DNA from: Corynebacterium appendicis CIP 107643
GTDB lineage: Bacteria; Actinomycetota; Actinomycetes; Mycobacteriales; Mycobacteriaceae
Length of the DNA: 64,000 bases
Assembly (NCBI RefSeq): GCF_030408415.1
Contig: NZ_CP046976.1
Coordinates: forward strand, 868,001-932,000
Reading direction: 5' to 3'
Of this stretch, positions 60,162 through 64,000 are shown piece by piece (within the stretch, counting starts at the first letter, position 1; each line of letters opens with the position of its first letter). The notes under the pieces were generated by a model, which saw nothing but the letters and a program-made list of their open reading frames with translations, was not told where the DNA came from and made no database searches. Position numbers and translations under genes: made by a program.

Positions 60162-61463
60162 ATGGATCGCAGCACCCAGTCCTCGAACTCACTGACCCTC
60201 ACTGGATCCGTTGCGCTCGGGACGGGGGTGATGATCGGGGCGGGCATTTTCTCCCTGGTAGGGCAGGTCGCCGAGCTGGCCGGGGGGTGGATGCCGTGGG
60301 CCTTCCTTTCCGGGGCAGTGGTGGTGGCCTTCAGCTCCTACTCCTACATCCGCTACGCAGCCACCAACCCTTCCTCGGGCGGAATCGCGATGCAACTCAA
60401 AGCCGCGTATGGACCCGGGGTCGTGGCTGGCTCGTTTTCGCTGTTCATGTACGTGTCGATGATCCTCGCCGAGTCCCTTCTCGGCCGAACCTTCGGTACC
60501 TACATGCTGCGACCGTTCGGGATGCAGGACTCCGACGTGTGGGTCCCGGTGCTGGCCGTCCTCGCCATCGCCGGCGCCGCACTGGTGAACCTGGTGGGCA
60601 ACCAACTAGTGGAGCGCTCTGCCATGGTCACCGCAGCGCTCAAGATCGTCGGCATCGCGGTGCTGGCGATCGCGGGAATCCTCGCCGCGGGACTCTCCTC
60701 CCTGCCCCGGCTCATTACCGCCGCTGGACGCACGCCACCAGACCAGGGATGGGTGGGCTTTCTCGCCGGTGTCACCCTATGCATCCTGGCGTACAAGGGG
60801 TTCACCACGATCACCAACCACGGCGGGGATCTGAAGAACCCCAAGCGCAATATCGGCCGCTCAATCATTATTTCCATCGCCCTGTGCACGGCGCTCTATC
60901 TATTGATCACCGTCGCAGTCACTGCGAGCCTGACCGTGCCAGAGATCATCGAGGCCCGCGACTACGCACTGGCCGAAGCAGCCCAGCCGATGTTCGGCGA
61001 CTGGGGCATGAGAATAACCGTGCTTATCGCGGTGGTCGCCACACTGTCTGGACTGATCGCGAGCCTATTCTCAGTCTCGAAGCTCTACGACATGCTCCGA
61101 GAAATGGGCCAAGCCCCGGGCCTGCCCGGCCGGCCAGGACATCAGTCGCTCTACATCACCGCCGGGCTGGCGATCGTGATGGCCGCCTTCTTCGACCTCT
61201 CCCAGATCGCCTCCCTTGGCGCTATCTTGTATTTGGCCATGGACATTGCCATCCACTTCGGGATCATCCGCCATCTCAAAAACGACGTCGCCGCCAACTC
61301 CTGGATCCCGTTGCTCGCGATCATCCTTGACCTCGCGGTACTGGTGCCCTTCCTGCTCACCAAGAGCCAATCGGACCCGTTCACCCTCGTCATCACCGCG
61401 CTAGTGGCCCTAGCCATCGTCCTCGCCCAGTGGCTCGCCGTGCGACACCACCAACACCAGTGA
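60162..61463 (+). CDS. APC-superfamily permease
   Basis: 433 aa with 12 predicted membrane helices. It begins MDRSTQSSNSLTLTGSVALG, and the first-helix GTGVMIGAGIFSLVGQVAEL is the unwound substrate/sodium motif of the APC fold. A second signature is YKGFTTITNHGGDLKNPKRNIG. It is complete, with no stops or frameshifts. Members of this branch sit in copper or heavy-metal islands of actinobacteria as well as acting in amino-acid uptake, and the substrate is open. GAGAAGAAAG lies before the ATG. Confidence 0.8.
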   Translation: MDRSTQSSNSLTLTGSVALGTGVMIGAGIFSLVGQVAELAGGWMPWAFLSGAVVVAFSSYSYIRYAATNPSSGGIAMQLKAAYGPGVVAGSFSLFMYVSMILAESLLGRTFGTYMLRPFGMQDSDVWVPVLAVLAIAGAALVNLVGNQLVERSAMVTAALKIVGIAVLAIAGILAAGLSSLPRLITAAGRTPPDQGWVGFLAGVTLCILAYKGFTTITNHGGDLKNPKRNIGRSIIISIALCTALYLLITVAVTASLTVPEIIEARDYALAEAAQPMFGDWGMRITVLIAVVATLSGLIASLFSVSKLYDMLREMGQAPGLPGRPGHQSLYITAGLAIVMAAFFDLSQIASLGAILYLAMDIAIHFGIIRHLKNDVAANSWIPLLAIILDLAVLVPFLLTKSQSDPFTLVITALVALAIVLAQWLAVRHHQHQ

Positions 61464-61699
61464 GAACACAGAGCACACCAGAGACTCCAACCAACCCAGC
61501 GCGATTCAGGCCGCGCGACGCGCGTCCGCTGAGCGCGTTGAGGCGCGCATCTCCCCACACTTGTGGCACACGTCGTACCGGCTTCACCGAACCTTCACGT
61601 GAAGGACAGTTCGTCCTTCACAAACACTTGGCAGATTGGGGGTGTACCGATCAATGGTCCCGTGCACTCGGGGCTGGATCGAGCACCCAGGAGGAAACG

Positions 61700-61942
61700 A
61701 TGCAGGCGAGATGGAGTATCAACATCACCCCTATCGAAAGGGGCGCTCGCATCGTGTTGGGTCTTCTCGGTGTCGTTGGCGGAGGAATTCTGCTCAGCCA
61801 GGCGGACTCCACGGGCGCGGTGATCGTGGAGCTGTTGTTGATCGTGGCTGGTCTGGACCTGATCGTCACTGGTGGGACCGGGCACTGTCCACTGTACAAA
61901 AAATTGGGCCGCCTCCCGCTTCGGAAAGGACACCCCTCATGA
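61700..61942 (+). CDS. DUF2892 (YgaP-transmembrane-like) small membrane protein
   Basis: 80 aa with GAGGAAACG before the ATG at 61700. It reads MQARWSINITPIERGARIVL, a helix, then VIVELLLIVAGLDLIVTGGT and GHCPLYKKLG. The NITPxERxxR start and the GxCPLYxxLG end are the DUF2892 signature, with two membrane helices. Its Cys is conserved in the family. The TGA overlaps the next ATG (ATGA). Confidence 0.82.
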   Translation: MQARWSINITPIERGARIVLGLLGVVGGGILLSQADSTGAVIVELLLIVAGLDLIVTGGTGHCPLYKKLGRLPLRKGHPS

Positions 61943-62250
61943 GCGAGCAATCACCCCAGGAGCGACGGCGCCAGCCACTAGACGCGCCCCCTGATCAGCC
62001 CCCCGTTGCGGGGTCGGCTTCCCCCTTCAGCGATGGGCCTCTGGAAGAGCAGTACCCGCCCGAGCCCTCGAAGCCCGGACGCTCCGGTCATCGTTGGATG
62101 ATGCTCGCGTGTTGTGTCCCGATGCTCGTTCTTGTCGGGGTCCTGCTGGTGACCGGGGTCGCAGGCACCGGAGTGATCGTGTTTGGCGCGCTGTGCGTGG
62201 CGATGATGGGCCTGATGATGTTCGCAATGCCCGGTGGCCACGGCCATTAA
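61939..62250 (+). CDS. Small membrane protein with His-rich end
   Basis: 103 aa. A Pro-rich polar start (residues 1-45) is followed by two hydrophobic helices (MLACCVPMLVLVGVLLVTGV, VIVFGALCVAMMGLMMFAM) and the end PGGHGH. Cys, Met and terminal His residues suit copper contact, in line with the locus, but no family name was identified. Translation is coupled to the DUF2892 gene. Confidence 0.7.
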   Translation: MSEQSPQERRRQPLDAPPDQPPVAGSASPFSDGPLEEQYPPEPSKPGRSGHRWMMLACCVPMLVLVGVLLVTGVAGTGVIVFGALCVAMMGLMMFAMPGGHGH

Positions 62251-62343
62251 CCCGCCACTACACGCTCCTGGGATCCAATCGGCTCAGCATTGAACCGACC
62301 AGGAGCGAGCACGACGCGATTTCCAAGGCTGGAGGACACCGAG

Positions 62344-62517
62344 ATGGCTGCAGCGGCCACTAGCACGATGAGTTACACCGTCAGGGGACTGACCTGCGGT
62401 GAGTGCATCGCGCGAATGATCGAGCATCTATGGGGGCTACCCGAAGTCGAGGGGTGTCAGTCGACCTCATCAAAGACGGGCAGTCCGTCATCACGATCAG
62501 ATCTTCTCCCGAAAACT
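62344..62517 (+). pseudogene. CopZ-like heavy-metal-associated protein, frameshifted
   Basis: ATG at 62344 reads to MSYTVRGLTCGECIARMIEH, with the GxTCxxC metal motif of HMA domains. At 62450-62454 one G seems to be missing: the first frame ends EVEGCQSTSSK, while the next frame gives SVDLIKDGQSVITIRSS, the expected second half. The IS3 fragment begins a few codons later and removes the 3' end. GGAGGAC precedes the ATG. Confidence 0.8.
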
Positions 62518-62848
62518 GGAGCGCCCCGGGTTTGATGGAGACATCGAACAGCCGGAAGGACAATGGATTCATGGCAGCACCACGGAGGTACCCGGACGAG
62601 TTGCGTGATCGCGCGACGCGGATGGCGTTGGACGCGTTGGCGGACCCGGATCGTGCGCACGGGGCAATTGCCCGCGTCGCCGAGCAGCTCGGGGTCCACA
62701 AGGAGGCTCTGCGCACGTGGGTTCGTGAGGCCCAGGCCGAGGGCGTGACCTCGACGAGCGTTGATTCCGATCGGGACGCCCGCCTGGCCGAGCTGGAGAA
62801 GGAAAACCGCGAGCTGCGGCGTGCGAACACGATCCTCAAGCAGGCCTT
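62518..62848 (+). mobile_element. IS3-family fragment: left end and OrfA
   Basis: The end TGGAGCGCCCCGGGTTTG (62518) is followed by orfA from ATG at 62571: MAAPRRYPDELRDRATRMAL ... HKEALRTWVREAQ ... ELRRANTILKQAF. The gene breaks at about 62845 where it meets another IS3 orfA in opposite orientation. The end sequence resembles that at 58878, so the two fragments may have come from one element. Confidence 0.8.
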
Positions 62849-63112
62849 CTTCAGGATCTCGTTGGCGCGTTGGGATTCGGCGAGTTCTTTGCGTAGCCTG
62901 CGGTTTTCTGCGTCCAGGTCAACTGACTCCGTCGGGGCGGACATGCCGGATTCCTTGTGTGTGCGGACCCAGATCCGCAGGGTTTCACGCGAGATGTTGA
63001 GTTCGTCGGCGATGCGGGAGACTGCGCCGCGGGTGGTGTCGGGGTCGCCTTGTGCGTGCAGGACAAGTTCGATGGCCCTGGCTTTCAGTTCGGGTGTGTA
63101 CTTCGAGGGCAT
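62849..63112 (-). pseudogene. IS3-family OrfA fragment, head to head with the previous one
   Basis: From ATG at 63112 the minus strand reads MPSKYTPELKARAIELVLHA ... SRETLRIWVRTHKESG ... ESQRANEILKKA, then runs into the antisense of the other orfA. The joint at 62831-62858 is an imperfect palindrome (GATCCT ... AGGATC) made of the homologous RANxILKxA codons of both genes, which points to recombination between inverted copies. Confidence 0.78.
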
Positions 63113-63124
63113 GGGGTTGCTCCT

Positions 63125-63778
63125 TGAAGCGTCCTGGTTTTCGTTCCGCTTATTTAACGCCCAACGTTTGAGCGCCTGATCGTTGATAGTAAGCGTCCTC
63201 CATCTCCTGTGGAGTGATATATCCCAGGGATTGATGAAGTCGCTGGTTGTTCCACCAGTGCACCCGGTGAAGGGTGGCAATCTCGACTTCACCGACCGAT
63301 GCCCACGGCCGGTGGGGATAAATCAGCTCTGTTTTGTAGAGCCCGTTGACCGTTTCAGCCAACGCGTTGTCATAGGAGTCGCCAACGGTGCCGACAGACG
63401 GATCGATACCCGCCTGGGCGAGCGCTTCACCGTAACGGATCGACACATACTGCGAGCCGCGGTCACTGTGGTGGACAAGCCCTTCTGAGCGAAGATCACC
63501 AGCGTGATACAGGGCGTGCTCAAAGGCCTCCAGCGGCAGTTCATCGGTACGCATGCTCGCCCGAGTCGCGACACCGACGATCTTTCTGGAGTACACATCG
63601 GTGATAAACGCGGTGTAGGCAAAACCAGACAAGGTGCGCACATAGGTAATGTCAGCGACCCACAACCGGTGCGGTGCGGGGGCAGTGAAGTCACGGTTGA
63701 CCAGGTCAGGGCGGCAATCCGGCACGTTGGCCCGAAGCGTTGTCATCGGTGTGCGGCCACGCCTGCGGCCGTAAATGC
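63125..63778 (-). mobile_element. Truncated second copy of the IS3 element found at 38667
   Basis: The right end TGAAGCGTCCTGG (63125) and orfB to GIYGRRRGRTPM match the intact copy apart from rare changes (for example LRW to LHR near the C-terminus). Homology stops at 63778, inside orfB, where an IS256-type end begins. The DDE core is intact in sequence but the 5' half is missing. Confidence 0.9.
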
Positions 63779-64000
63779 GAGGGTGTCCGATTGTTTGTGT
63801 GCGGGGGCTTGGGTTACAAGTAATCCGCGAATCGGTCAGGGTACGCCACGGCTAGTTGGTTGATGGCTTGTTTCCACCCGGTGGCTTTCGCTCCTTCAAT
63901 ATAGCCGTTGCATTCGATGTCGCGTTTCGCTTTCTTCGCTCGCTGGGCAGCGCGCTTGGGTTGCGTCCCTTAGTGTGGTGTAACGCTTGCTGATGGTGGG
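63779..64000 (-). mobile_element. Right end of an IS256-family (mutator) element with damaged transposase 3' end
   Basis: The end sequence AGGGTGTCCGATTGTTTG at 63780 abuts the broken IS3 copy. On the minus strand the transposase C-terminus reads GYIEGAKATGWKQAINQLAV and AYPDRFADYL to TAA at 63814-63816, similar to the W..ALNQ...F.DR end of IS256 transposases. Upstream in the same frame a TAA appears after about 50 codons, while the neighbouring frame stays open (RYTTLRDATQA), so a frameshift is likely. The rest is outside the window. Confidence 0.6.

Overview
The window reads as chromosome of a high-GC Corynebacterium (Actinomycetota). The evidence is the fused 2-oxoglutarate dehydrogenase OdhA (E2 core plus E1 in one chain), DUF3117, the glgA/glgC divergon, sigE with its anti-sigma factor and tatB, several start codons only 6-10 bases after a -10 box (leaderless style), and gene order close to the dapD-dapE ... 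folP2-gpgS ... glgA-glgC ... sigE-tatB-mrp ... kgd/odhA-ABC transporter region of mycobacteria and C. glutamicum. The species cannot be fixed from the sequence.

Layout. 1-30.7 kb is conserved core: lysine/peptidoglycan precursor synthesis (dapD, dapE), a folP2-gpgS run for glucosylglycerate/methylglucose lipopolysaccharide precursors, glycogen/maltosyl-phosphate synthesis (glgA, glgC) beside an apparently catalytically dead GH32-like protein, the SigE envelope-stress module, TatB, Mrp, OdhA, a fused asymmetric ABC exporter, an EcsC protein, an esterase, an MFS carrier and a nucleoside hydrolase. 30.8-36.8 kb is an AT-richer defence island on the minus strand: a C5 cytosine methylase with a NaeI-type (type IIE) endonuclease, then a tightly coupled four-gene run of a small protein, a MORC/MutL-type GHKL ATPase, an unknown protein and a DUF6339 protein. 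37-55.4 kb returns to core: mutT (broken by an in-frame amber codon), a lipoprotein, a membrane protein whose 3' end has been copied into a 123-bp tandem array and struck by an IS3 element, a DEAD-box helicase, a secreted HNH nuclease, putP, a SNF2 helicase/SWIM pair, an SbcD/SbcC-like nuclease pair, MarR, PspC and YceI. A tRNA-Arg(CCG) at 55.6 kb marks the border of a mobile region (55.7-64 kb) with an unusual DDE transposase/tyrosine recombinase pair, at least four nested IS fragments and the decayed remains of a copper locus (CsoR-type operator, truncated multicopper oxidase, frameshifted CopZ-like gene) that still contains an intact APC permease and two small membrane proteins.

Two signals stand out. 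First, the 11-mer CGTCGATAAGC occurs 16 times exactly, with four near copies, in both orientations (8:8). It lies almost entirely inside genes, in all three reading frames and at the cost of rare codons, and it is absent from the defence island and the mobile region. This resembles a DNA-uptake-type or protein-binding word, not a codon effect. Second, the restriction island couples a NaeI/Dcm pair to a GHKL ATPase/DUF6339 operon with its own dyad-rich promoter, a composition I cannot match to a named defence system.
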